Assembly (NCBI RefSeq): GCF_000711985.1 | Contig: NZ_JONU01000014.1 | Span: 62,001 to 126,000, forward strand | Source: Rheinheimera texasensis DSM 17496 | GTDB taxonomy: Bacteria; Pseudomonadota; Gammaproteobacteria; Enterobacterales; Alteromonadaceae | Direction of reading: 5' to 3' | Length of the DNA: 64,000 bases | Part shown: positions 9,000-16,332 of the stretch, piece after piece | Layout of the letters: each line of letters begins with the position of its first letter | Position numbering within the stretch: the first letter of the stretch is position 1 | Position numbers and translations under genes: made by a program | The notes under the pieces: model-generated | The model's input: the letters and a program-made list of their open reading frames with translations, nothing else | What the model was told of the DNA's origin: nothing | Databases searched by the model: none

Positions 9000-9023
9000 G
9001 GATGTCTGGATGTCTGGGTGTTT
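9000..9023. promoter_or_regulatory. Tandem MetJ-like met boxes
   Basis: Three adjacent 8-base units occur in exact register: GGATGTCT, GGATGTCT and GGGTGTTT. The first two match the MetJ met box AGACGTCT at 6 of 8 positions, and MetJ binds tandem 8-bp repeats as seen here. The site is about 125 bases upstream of the oxygenase/PLP-enzyme unit on the minus strand. The rest of the 412-base gap between 8875 and 9286 holds the receptor terminator and nothing else I recognise. Confidence 0.55.
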
Positions 9024-9241
9024 AGCGGTTTGTTTGCATTTGTGGTTATAAGGGGCATTGATGACAGATGCAGCCGGAAAATAGGGTTGTCATGACTGTA
9101 ATATTTTGAAAGTAAACAATATTATTAAATTTAGCTTGAGCTTTTAGCATGCTCAGCGGCCAGACTTTCAGACTTCCCGATACAGCGAATTTCACTTGCT
9201 AAGAACAAAGTGGCATAAGGCCTCAATAAACCTCAAATAAA

Positions 9242-9267
9242 AAAGAGGGCTGAAATCAGCCCCCTTT
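9242..9267 (-). terminator. Intrinsic terminator of the TonB receptor gene
   Basis: Read on the minus strand, GGGCTG pairs with CAGCCC around an AUUU loop. The stem extends by AAAG/CTTT across one mismatch and is followed by a T-rich tract. It lies just after the receptor stop codon. Confidence 0.8.
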
Positions 9268-9286
9268 GTTCAACTATGCAATGTAC

Positions 9287-12169
9287 TTACATCTTGTAAG
9301 ACACTGTGGTGTAGAAGAACTGGCCAATATTGTCGTAGCTGGCTGAGCCTGTGCCTGTACCGGTAGTGACACCCGGCAGGTTACGGTCAAACAGGTTGTC
9401 GACACCGACGCTCCAGTTCACGCCGTTTTCAAACTGGTAACCCAGACTGATATCGGTGATGAAGTAGCTGCCGTAGCCCATGATGTCGACCGGATCCGGG
9501 TTGGTTACCAGGTCCTGGTCTGAATACAGGCTGACCGCGCTTAAGTGACGGGTTTTCCAGGTTGCTGTCCAGGCATCACGTGCATAAGACACCGAGAAGT
9601 TTTCCTGCCATACCGCTTCACCTTCAGTACCGGCGTTTTCTTCATACACTGAAGGATTGTCCTGGAACGAGAAGGTTTTGCGTGAATCCAGATAAGTACC
9701 GATCAGTTTGGTTTTAACCAGGCCGCCCATGACGTCAAAATCATAACCAATTTCAAAATCGACACCTTCTGCTGTTTGCGCGGCAACGTTTTGCGTGATT
9801 GAAGTGATCAGTTTCAGCTCGCGGCTGGTGGCATCCCGTTTAATAAGGGCACAGAACTGGTTGTTGATACCGTTCGGGTTATCTACACACTTGTTCAGGA
9901 TGTCCTGCGCCGCCACTGAAGCAATGGCGTCGTCGATATCAATGGACCAGTAGTCGACGGTGAACGTCAGGTTCTCAATCAGCTCAGGCTGGTAAACCGC
10001 GCCGACCGTGTAAGATTTTGACTCTTCCGGTTGCAGTGCCGGGTTGCCGCCAGATAAACCTTCAACCGATGATGCTGTAGCTGTTGGGTCAAATGTTGCC
10101 GGAATACCCAGTGCCTGACAGTTTTGTACCCGCAGTGCGCTTTGGTTGTATTGCTTGCTGCATGGGTCGTAGACGCTGAAGAAGGTCTGGTTTTGCGGGC
10201 CGTACAATTCACCGATATTCGGTGCGCGCAGCGCGACTGAATAGGTAGAACGCATGCGCAGTTCATCAGTGATGGTCCAGTCTAAACCGGTTTTCCAGCT
10301 GGTGGCGTTGCCGATCGAGCTGTAATCCGCCACACGAATAGCCGCATCAAAGGTCAGGTCCTGGATCAGGAAAACGTCTGCCAGCAATGGCGCGGTGATT
10401 TCAGCAAAAGCTTCTTTGACGTTGAACTTGCCGTGTTCTTCCTGCAGCGCGTTTAAGAACGTCGCGCCTGTGGCAGCGAAAGCATCTGGGACTGAATCAC
10501 TTTGTTCATGACGATATTCGGTACCGGCAGCAAAACCAACCATCCCGGCTGGTAACTCAAACAAGGCACTGTTTGACACGCTGGCGTTGACCACTTCCTG
10601 TTTGATGGTGCTGGTTGACATCGAGTTTGTGTTAAACCAAGCGCTGGCGGCCGGGTTCACCGCACCATATCCAAACACACTGGTCGGTACACAACCGGCG
10701 GCGCGGGCTGCAACGTCACGACAAACGATTTTGCCGTCGGCATCTTTGATGGCATCAATCGACTGAGCGAAATTTTTTCGGATCAGGTTGTTGAAGTTTT
10801 GCTGTTCCAGTTTGGTCTCGCCATAGACGGCGTAGCTTTCATAGCTCCAGTCGTCGTTGATGTTCCCTTCCAGCGCAACCAGGGCACGGTTGGTGATCCG
10901 GGTGTTGCTTTCCATGCGGCGGCCGGCGTCTTTGTTGAAGCGGTGCAGGTAAACAGCATCCAGGTCGTTTTTAGCCATCAGCGCTGCCAGCGTCGGGTGG
11001 ATATAAGCGTTGTCGGCGGTGATTTCCAGTGCGGAGTCATATTCAAAGAAAGATGGCTGGCCGGCGCTGTCGGCTTTACTGACCACATGTTTCACTTCGG
11101 CACTTAACAGGTGGTCGTCGTTCAGCTCGAAATTGGTTTTGGCGTTGAAGTTGTAACGCTTAAATTCTGGCTGTAAGTCCTGATATTCTTTCAGGTCTAA
11201 CAAATCACAGTTGCTACAACGACCCCATTCGCCATAAGTGGTGCCAAGGTTTTGCAGGCGAACCGAGCCATCCGGATTAAAGGTGTACCAGTTCAGCGCA
11301 TCGCCTTCTTCCAGATAGAAGTTGCCGTTCACTGAGGAGTCGTACCAGCCGGTATTTGGCAAGGTAATGCGGTCTGGAATACCGTCATGAATAGTGGCAT
11401 TGGTCAGTGGGTCTTTTTTGTCTTTGCTGGCGGCGTTCCGCACGTTCATGTACGGCGTACGGGTTAAAGAGCGCTCTTTGGCGTTCAGCACGCGCTGGCC
11501 TGACACTTCAGCGGCAAATGCTGCATTACCGCGGCCACCAGCGTAATCACTGCCGTAAGAGAAGTTAAACTTGTGGTTGTTATACGGGTTATCGTTGGCT
11601 TTACCGCCGGTCGCGCTGACTTCCAGGCCTTCGATGTTTTTCTTCAGCTTGAAGTTCACCACGCCGGTCACTGCGTCGGCTCCGTAAACTGCAGATGCGC
11701 CGCCGGTGATGATTTCAACGGATTCGATCCAGGCGGTCGGGATGGTATTGGTGTCGACAGAGGCAGAACCGGCGCTCGATGACACATGGCGTTTGCCATC
11801 GACCAGCACCAGCGTGCGGTCGGCACCCATGCTGCGCAGATCCAGCAGGTTCAGGCCGGCAGTGCCGATGTAGTTGCCTGAGTTGGCCGTCGAATAAGTA
11901 GAGGCCAGCGCCGGTAATTCGTTTAACACTTCGCCGATATTCAGCGCACCGGTTTCCATCAGTTCAGCGCCGGAAATAGAGGTTACCGGAGACGGCGCAA
12001 TGGCGCCTTCACGCATAATGCGTGAACCTGTCACCTGGACGCGTTCAACCGCGTTGGCAGATTCGTTGGTTTGCTGAGCGACAGCCGCAGTGCTGAACAA
12101 CGCGGCTGTAGTGGCGGCGGCGCTCAGACTCAGTCTGATGGCCTGGGTTAATAATGGACGACGGAACAT
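9287..12169 (-). CDS. TonB-dependent outer-membrane receptor
   Basis: A 960-residue outer-membrane transporter. The signal peptide (MFRRPLLTQAIRLSLSAA, cleavage likely after AVA before QQ) is followed by the TonB-box/plug start ERVQVTGSRI, the plug with ADRTLVLVDGKR and GGASAVYGADAVTGVVNF, and a large beta-barrel with paired Cys in long loops (CSNC, and C-x8-C). The C-terminal strand ends FFYTTVSYKM. The length and plug resemble receptors of the Alteromonadales that take up peptides, sugars or siderophores; the substrate is not evident. The ATG at 12169 has GAGG 6 bases upstream. An in-frame ATG at 12193 would add eight residues without a better ribosome site. A hairpin sits in the leader. 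Confidence 0.95.
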   Translation of the reverse strand: MFRRPLLTQAIRLSLSAAATTAALFSTAAVAQQTNESANAVERVQVTGSRIMREGAIAPSPVTSISGAELMETGALNIGEVLNELPALASTYSTANSGNYIGTAGLNLLDLRSMGADRTLVLVDGKRHVSSSAGSASVDTNTIPTAWIESVEIITGGASAVYGADAVTGVVNFKLKKNIEGLEVSATGGKANDNPYNNHKFNFSYGSDYAGGRGNAAFAAEVSGQRVLNAKERSLTRTPYMNVRNAASKDKKDPLTNATIHDGIPDRITLPNTGWYDSSVNGNFYLEEGDALNWYTFNPDGSVRLQNLGTTYGEWGRCSNCDLLDLKEYQDLQPEFKRYNFNAKTNFELNDDHLLSAEVKHVVSKADSAGQPSFFEYDSALEITADNAYIHPTLAALMAKNDLDAVYLHRFNKDAGRRMESNTRITNRALVALEGNINDDWSYESYAVYGETKLEQQNFNNLIRKNFAQSIDAIKDADGKIVCRDVAARAAGCVPTSVFGYGAVNPAASAWFNTNSMSTSTIKQEVVNASVSNSALFELPAGMVGFAAGTEYRHEQSDSVPDAFAATGATFLNALQEEHGKFNVKEAFAEITAPLLADVFLIQDLTFDAAIRVADYSSIGNATSWKTGLDWTITDELRMRSTYSVALRAPNIGELYGPQNQTFFSVYDPCSKQYNQSALRVQNCQALGIPATFDPTATASSVEGLSGGNPALQPEESKSYTVGAVYQPELIENLTFTVDYWSIDIDDAIASVAAQDILNKCVDNPNGINNQFCALIKRDATSRELKLITSITQNVAAQTAEGVDFEIGYDFDVMGGLVKTKLIGTYLDSRKTFSFQDNPSVYEENAGTEGEAVWQENFSVSYARDAWTATWKTRHLSAVSLYSDQDLVTNPDPVDIMGYGSYFITDISLGYQFENGVNWSVGVDNLFDRNLPGVTTGTGTGSASYDNIGQFFYTTVSYKM

Positions 12170-12194
12170 CAACACCTCACAATAACGGTACAAA

Positions 12195-12214
12195 AAATGT
12201 GCCGGAGCACATTT
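12195..12214. promoter_or_regulatory. Inverted repeat in the receptor leader
   Basis: AAATGTGC, a CGGA loop and GCACATTT form a perfect 8-bp palindrome 26 bases upstream of the receptor start codon. It may be an operator or an mRNA hairpin. A second GC-rich inverted repeat (GCCCC/GGGGC) lies at 12242-12257. Confidence 0.45.
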
Positions 12215-12344
12215 ACCGGTTGCATATATTTGCAGAAATTAGCCCCGGATGCGGGGCGGCGCATTCTATAGAAAAGCTTTGTGAAAGCCAGTCTATATGC
12301 GGTTAATGGCGGTTATCTCAGCGTCGATTGCGCATTAAAAGCAC

Positions 12345-12372
12345 AAAAAGATGAAATTTTATTCATCTTTTT
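12345..12372 (-). terminator. AT-rich intrinsic terminator after the 43-residue ORF
   Basis: AAAAAGATGAA and TTCATCTTTTT form a perfect 11-bp stem with a 6-base loop, located about 40 bases after the small gene's stop on the minus strand. It separates that gene from the TonB receptor transcript. Confidence 0.7.
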
Positions 12373-12412
12373 GTTGGGGCATCATGACTTTGGCAAGGCC
12401 AGCGGCAGCTGT

Positions 12413-12544
12413 TTAGTCCGGCTTTTTGTCGGTGGGGCAACATAGCTGTCCTTCGTCAATCGGGGCAGCTTTTGTCGCTGTGACCTGATAACCGTCCATC
12501 TCCAATAAACCTTTGACCACCGCGTATAAAATCTGCAGAAACAT
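12413..12544 (-). CDS. Small ORF of 43 residues with strong ribosome-binding site
   Basis: A short reading frame beginning MFLQILYAVVKGLLEMDGYQ and ending CCPTDKKPD. Support for it being real is a near-ideal GGAGGG Shine-Dalgarno 6 bases before the ATG, a perfect terminator just downstream, a plausible -10 (TATCAT at about 12588), and a hairpin TTGCACA/TGTGCAA (12558-12587) in the leader. The N-terminus is amphipathic or hydrophobic and the C-terminus has a CC pair followed by charged residues. I do not recognise the family. An overlapping longer frame to 12603 is in a different phase and lacks these signals. Confidence 0.6.
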   Translation of the reverse strand: MFLQILYAVVKGLLEMDGYQVTATKAAPIDEGQLCCPTDKKPD

Positions 12545-12634
12545 AGTCTTCCCTCCGTTGCACAAATTCTGTGCTGATTCTGTGCAAATGATACGCAGGA
12601 CATTCCGCGCTGATTAGCCGGTTATTTCAGGACA

Positions 12635-12658
12635 GATTGTTTCCAACAAGAAACAATC
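12635..12658. promoter_or_regulatory. Palindromic operator candidate between small ORF and LysR gene
   Basis: GATTGTTTC, a 6-base spacer CAACAA, and GAAACAATC form perfect 9-base arms. It contains a T-N11-A pattern typical of LysR-family binding sites and lies between two divergent genes, as such operators do. It is now 318 bases from the LysR start because the MITE lies between. Confidence 0.5.
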
Positions 12659-12680
12659 AGGCTATTTTGCTTTTGATACA

Positions 12681-12950
12681 CTAGGGCGTGTTGACGTTTG
12701 GCTGTTAAGTTTTGTTCGAATTGGTGGCGTTTTGGGCGCGAAACGAGGCGCGTGGCATAGTGATTCTATGTGAGCAACGAGTGACAAAGCCCAAAGCGCC
12801 ACCAAACGAACCCGCAGGACAGCGTTTGGCAGCTCTTTCTGCGGCGTTAGTGCTCGTTTGTGTAGAATAACTACACGGCTCTCGCACTGCCTTGCATAAA
12901 AAGCTGCCAAACTGCTGCAAAAACAAACACCAAACGTCAACACGCCCTAG
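12681..12950. mobile_element. MITE-like 270-bp element with 21-bp terminal inverted repeats and two internal hairpin arms
   Basis: The element begins CTAGGGCGTGTTGACG and ends with its exact 21-bp reverse complement at 12930-12950. The TA next to GGGCG at each end could be a duplicated TA target, as with IS630/mariner-type MITEs. Inside are two large inverted-repeat arms. Arm one pairs about 12714-12737 with 12789-12811 and is capped by CATAG/CTATG. Arm two pairs GTTTGGCAGCT (12824-12834) with AGCTGCCAAAC (12902-12912) and is capped by GTGTAG/CTACAC. It holds no credible gene. It ends 26 bases before the LysR start codon. Together with the palindrome and small-ORF leader it fills the gap from 12545 to 12976. 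Confidence 0.8.
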
Positions 12951-12976
12951 CTGAAATGTTCTGGTTGGAGGTTCTG

Positions 12977-13939
12977 ATGTCATTACTACAGCGTTTAAGT
13001 GATATGGCGATTTTTGCCCGGGTGGCCGAAACCGGCAGTTTTACTCAGGCGGCGCTGGCACTGCAAATGTCCAAAGGCGCGGTCAGTAAAGCCATCAGCC
13101 GGCTGGAGCAGCATTTGTCGGTGCGGCTGTTGCAGCGCACTACCCGACAAATCCGTTTGACGGCGGAAGGTCAGGCATTTTTTGCCTACTGCCAGCAAGT
13201 GGTGCGTCAGGCCGATCAGGCAGAACATCATCTGGACGAAATGCGTGACGAACCGGCTGGCACCATCCGCATCAGCGTGGCGGTGACTTACGGCAGCAAA
13301 ATTATCGCGCCTTTATTGCCCGAATTGCTGCAGCGCTACCCCAAGTTACGGGTTGAGCTGGATTTAACCGACCGGCTGGTTGATTTGGTCGGTGAAGAAG
13401 TCGACGTAGCGATCCGCTTTGGCAAATTGGCAAACTCCAGCCTGATCGCCCGGCCACTGACCAAATTGCCGATCGTGCTGGTCGGCGCGCCATCTTATCT
13501 GGCACAGGCGGGAATCCCGCAACATCCACGCGATTTAACGGCGCATAGCTGTCTCAGTACTGATAACAGTCCACAGGAAAGATACTGGCGCTTTTCAGAC
13601 CAGGGCCAGCCGCTGGAAGTGTTAACGCAGGGCCCCTTACATGCCAACAGCAACAGAGCATTAAAACCGGCGGTGCTGGCCGGGGTTGGTCTGATGTATG
13701 TCACCCGTTATCAGGTGGCCGATGAAATTGATGCTGGCCGGTTAGTACCCATTCTGACTGAATATATGCCGGAGCCGCTGCCGGTGCATCTGGTGTATCC
13801 GCATCGGGTCCATATGAAAGCCGGGGTGAAAGTCATTCTGCAGTATCTGCAATGCCGGCTCAATCCACAGACTTATTGCCAAACTAGTAGTCCGGTCACA
13901 GCAGCTGCACCAGAAGTACTCACAGCGCTGGCGGGTTAG
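12977..13939 (+). CDS. LysR-family transcriptional regulator
   Basis: A 320-residue regulator. The N-terminal winged HTH (FARVAETGSFTQAALALQMSKGAVSKAISRLE) is typical of LysR proteins of the CrgA/DmlR-like branch, and a periplasmic-binding-type effector domain covers about residues 90-295 (IRFGKLANSSLIARPL). The effector is unknown. GGAGG lies 5 bases before the ATG at 12977; an in-frame ATG at 12956 is less likely. The 5' region is replaced by a MITE just upstream, so its promoter is either inside the element or was disconnected by it. The Thr/Ala-rich last ~20 residues look unstructured. Confidence 0.93.
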   Translation: MSLLQRLSDMAIFARVAETGSFTQAALALQMSKGAVSKAISRLEQHLSVRLLQRTTRQIRLTAEGQAFFAYCQQVVRQADQAEHHLDEMRDEPAGTIRISVAVTYGSKIIAPLLPELLQRYPKLRVELDLTDRLVDLVGEEVDVAIRFGKLANSSLIARPLTKLPIVLVGAPSYLAQAGIPQHPRDLTAHSCLSTDNSPQERYWRFSDQGQPLEVLTQGPLHANSNRALKPAVLAGVGLMYVTRYQVADEIDAGRLVPILTEYMPEPLPVHLVYPHRVHMKAGVKVILQYLQCRLNPQTYCQTSSPVTAAAPEVLTALAG

Positions 13940-13968
13940 CCGCAAAAATCCGCTGTAGAAATATCCAA

Positions 13969-14029
13969 TGTAAGCGCTTGCACTGAAGCGAGCGCTCTGT
14001 CATATTTAAGATTCATGTAACCGCTTACA
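13969..14029 (+). promoter_or_regulatory. Promoter flanked by two LacI/GalR-type operators
   Basis: TGTAAGCGCTTGCA (13969-13982) and TGTAACCGCTTACA (14016-14029) both fit the LacI-family pattern TGTAA-x-CG-x-TTACA with central CG; their centres are 47 bases apart. Between them are a -35-like TTGCAC (13978-13983) and a -10-like CATATT (14001-14006) with 17-base spacing, so the second operator would sit just after the start site. No sugar-utilisation gene follows on the plus strand. Confidence 0.55.
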
Positions 14030-14223
14030 TTTATTGTGTTTCAGTCGTTGTTGTTCGACTTAGGCGGGTTCCACGTGAAACGGTGTGATGTGTTGTCTGT
14101 ATCGCTGATATAGATCTTGGCCACTGAGCAGTGCAGTTGTTGCGCCTGATTCAGCTTCCGGCTCTCCCGCAGTTTCCTCTGTTTGCTGTTTGTCATCCCG
14201 GCAAACAGAGGAAACTGTTTTTT
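14013..14223 (+). ncRNA. Candidate orphan transcript or small RNA from the LacI-type promoter
   Basis: The predicted promoter at 13978-14006 would start RNA near 14013, and a very strong terminator ends it at 14223, giving about 210 bases. No ORF with a ribosome-binding site lies in between; the longest frame begins with GTG at 14036 and has 25 codons without a Shine-Dalgarno. It could be a regulatory RNA or the leftover leader of a deleted operon. On the opposite strand the same stretch reads as a possible protein C-terminus with no supported start. Confidence 0.3.
14170..14223 (+). terminator. Strong intrinsic terminator, 17-bp perfect stem and T6
   Basis: CAGTTTCCTCTGTTTGC at 14170-14186 pairs perfectly with 14201-14217 and is followed by six T on the plus strand. 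The minus strand lacks a T-run, so it serves a plus-strand transcript (the LysR mRNA or the orphan transcript). The GNAT stop codon begins at the end of the T-run. Confidence 0.8.
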
Positions 14224-14822
14224 CAGCCCGCTGTTGTGGGCGCCAGACGTAAAATCATCTCGGCGGCATCGCAATGACAATCGAAGCCACAGCGCACACA
14301 TTCGTAGCCGTTCAGACTGTCTTGCCGCCATTTATCCGGATGAATTTTCACCAGCTGGCCACCATGTTTGCTGAAATAGCGCACCGCCGCATTGCCCGGG
14401 CTTTGCACCCACAGATGCGCCACACCGGCGACAGCGCCTTGTGCGACAAATGCCTGCATCGACAATTTCAGTAACGCGCCGCCAATGCCGCTGCCCTGTA
14501 AATCTGGCCGCACTGTATTGCATTTAAAATAACCAACCTGCGCCAATGGCACGCCCCATAACTCAGGGCTGCACCATTGATCCGGTTGCCATTGACCCGG
14601 CGCAAAGGCCAGCCGGAAACCAGCCAAACCTTTGTTGTCCAGCGCGACGACGCCGGCGTTATGGCCATCTTTCTGGCCTTGCTGATAATACGTATTGATA
14701 AGTTCAGCGCTGAGATAACCGTCGCCATGCACCTGATTACCCAGCGCAATGACGGCGGCAAAGTGTGCCGGTGATAATGGTTGATAGTCGATGGCGCTGA
14801 TACTGCGCTGAGCCTCTGACAT
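14223..14822 (-). CDS. GNAT-family N-acetyltransferase with C-terminal cysteine cluster
   Basis: A 199-residue predicted acetyl-CoA-dependent N-acetyltransferase. The acetyl-CoA loop is RPDLQGSGIGGALL (Q-x-x-G-x-G type), followed by the motif B region NAAVRYFSKHGGQ. After the GNAT fold the protein ends in YECVRCGFDCHCDAAEM, a C-x2-C-x3-C-x-C cluster that looks like a metal-binding knuckle and is not part of the standard fold. The acceptor substrate is unknown. The ribosome-binding site is weak (GGAT 5 bases upstream of the ATG). It is divergent from the flavoprotein at 14900. Confidence 0.85.
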   Translation of the reverse strand: MSEAQRSISAIDYQPLSPAHFAAVIALGNQVHGDGYLSAELINTYYQQGQKDGHNAGVVALDNKGLAGFRLAFAPGQWQPDQWCSPELWGVPLAQVGYFKCNTVRPDLQGSGIGGALLKLSMQAFVAQGAVAGVAHLWVQSPGNAAVRYFSKHGGQLVKIHPDKWRQDSLNGYECVRCGFDCHCDAAEMILRLAPTTAG

Positions 14823-14899
14823 AACACATCCGGATGGCTTGGAAATTATGCTTTATCTTGCCATGATGCGCTCTGAATTGCAGTAATCAGGGTGTTGTT

Positions 14900-16240
14900 A
14901 TGTACGATCCGCTTCACGACCGCTCCCCGGGCCAGGGGGAACCATATCCGGACAGCTATTGGGCGGCACATTCTGGCGCTGCGCCGGCGGATGATGGGGT
15001 CTTGACGCAGGGTCTTGATGTCGATGTTGCTATTGTCGGCGCCGGTTATACCGGTTTATCCGCGGCTTATCATCTGGCGACGGAACATGGCGTCAAAGCG
15101 CTGGTGCTGGAAGCGAATCAGACCGCTTGGGGCTGCAGTGGCCGCAATGCTGGTTTTGTACTGAAATCAAGCGGCCGTAAACCTTATGCCCAGATGCAAA
15201 AACAATGGGGCGAAGCCGTGATGCGCGGTGTCTACCATGAGTTTCAGTCTGGTTTAGATCGGGTCCGGCAGCTGATTAGCCTTGGTATTGATTGTGACCA
15301 GCAGGAACCGGGTTATTTACGGATGGCGCATAAAGCCTCGATGGTGCCGACTCTGGAGGCGCAGGCCCGCTTACTGGAAAAAACCTTTGGCGCTGAAGTT
15401 GAGTTGTTAAGCCGCAGCGATGTGCATCAGCGCTATGTCGCTGACGAGCAGAGTTTTGGCGCTTTGCGCTTTGCTGATGCTTTTGGCGTTAATCCGCTGA
15501 AACTGGCCTGGGGTTATCAGCGTTTGGCGCGCGGTGCGGGAGCTAAAGTACATACCGCCAGTCCGGTGCTGCAATGGCAGACCGACGGCCGCATGCAATT
15601 GCTGCAAACGCCTCAGGCTCAGGTGCGGGCGCGTAAAGTCATTCTGGCGACCAACGGTTATACACCCAAACAGCTGCATCCCGGTGTGCAGGCGCGCACT
15701 TTACCGGTGTTGTCACAAATCATCGTGACCGAACCACTGAGTGCTGAACAGCTAGCCGCCTGTAACTTGCTGACCAGTCAGGTGGTGATGGATACCCGGG
15801 CACTGAAATACTACTACCGCAAACTGCCGGACAACCGCATTTTATTTGGAGGCCGCGGTGCTATTACCGGCAGTGACGCCGAAAATCCATATTATGCCCA
15901 GCGCTTGCTTGAGGTGCTGAAACTGAGTTTCCCGGCGCTGCGCACACTGAAATACGACTATCAGTGGTCGGGCTGGATCTGTATGGCGCTGGACGATATT
16001 CCACATTTATATCAGGCCGATGCGCACGGTGATGTGGTGTACAGCATGGGCTATTGCGGCAGTGGTCTGTCGTTTTCGGTACAGGCCGGCAAACGGCTGG
16101 CAGACAAAGTCATGGGCTTGCCGCAGCCAGATTTACCTCTGTATCAGTCGGCGCTGCCGAAATTCCCGCTGGCGCCGCTACGCCGGGTTGGGCAGTGGGG
16201 TTATTTCCATTACGGAAAACTCAAAGATCAGTGGTGGTGA
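14900..16240 (+). CDS. FAD-dependent amine/amino-acid oxidoreductase (DAO family, PuuB-like)
   Basis: A 446-residue flavoenzyme. The dinucleotide-binding fold reads VAIVGAGYTGLSAAYHLA near residues 42-60, with CSGRNAGFVLKSSGR next to the flavin as in gamma-glutamylputrescine oxidase and related DAO enzymes. The C-terminal FAD contact GYCGSGLSF is present. The substrate is probably an amine or N-methyl amino acid, which sequence alone cannot decide. There is no adjacent puu pathway gene. The ATG follows AGGG by 8 bases. A small membrane-protein gene follows on the same strand about 90 bases downstream. Confidence 0.9.
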   Translation: MYDPLHDRSPGQGEPYPDSYWAAHSGAAPADDGVLTQGLDVDVAIVGAGYTGLSAAYHLATEHGVKALVLEANQTAWGCSGRNAGFVLKSSGRKPYAQMQKQWGEAVMRGVYHEFQSGLDRVRQLISLGIDCDQQEPGYLRMAHKASMVPTLEAQARLLEKTFGAEVELLSRSDVHQRYVADEQSFGALRFADAFGVNPLKLAWGYQRLARGAGAKVHTASPVLQWQTDGRMQLLQTPQAQVRARKVILATNGYTPKQLHPGVQARTLPVLSQIIVTEPLSAEQLAACNLLTSQVVMDTRALKYYYRKLPDNRILFGGRGAITGSDAENPYYAQRLLEVLKLSFPALRTLKYDYQWSGWICMALDDIPHLYQADAHGDVVYSMGYCGSGLSFSVQAGKRLADKVMGLPQPDLPLYQSALPKFPLAPLRRVGQWGYFHYGKLKDQWW

Positions 16241-16332
16241 TGCAGGTTTTACAGGGAATTTAGTAAATTTATTGTTGCAATATGCTGATTGGAACGTTAA
16301 GGTATGGACACTTCGTGGAATGGAGTGTCCTG

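Noticed and set aside
8825-9058. 77-codon minus-strand frame across the oxygenase start
   Set aside because: It overlaps the oxygenase start out of frame, contains the MetJ-like boxes, and has no ribosome-binding site.
12662-12943. Open frames of 92-93 codons on the minus strand inside the MITE
   Set aside because: They run through inverted repeats and hairpin arms, have no ribosome-binding site and no protein-like composition, and are best explained as by-products of the element.
14041-14331. Minus-strand frame whose C-terminus (IYISDTDNTSHRFTWNPPKS) looks protein-like
   Set aside because: It overlaps the GNAT gene out of frame and reads through the strong terminator hairpin, with no start signal. 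A pseudogene remnant is possible but not supportable from this window.
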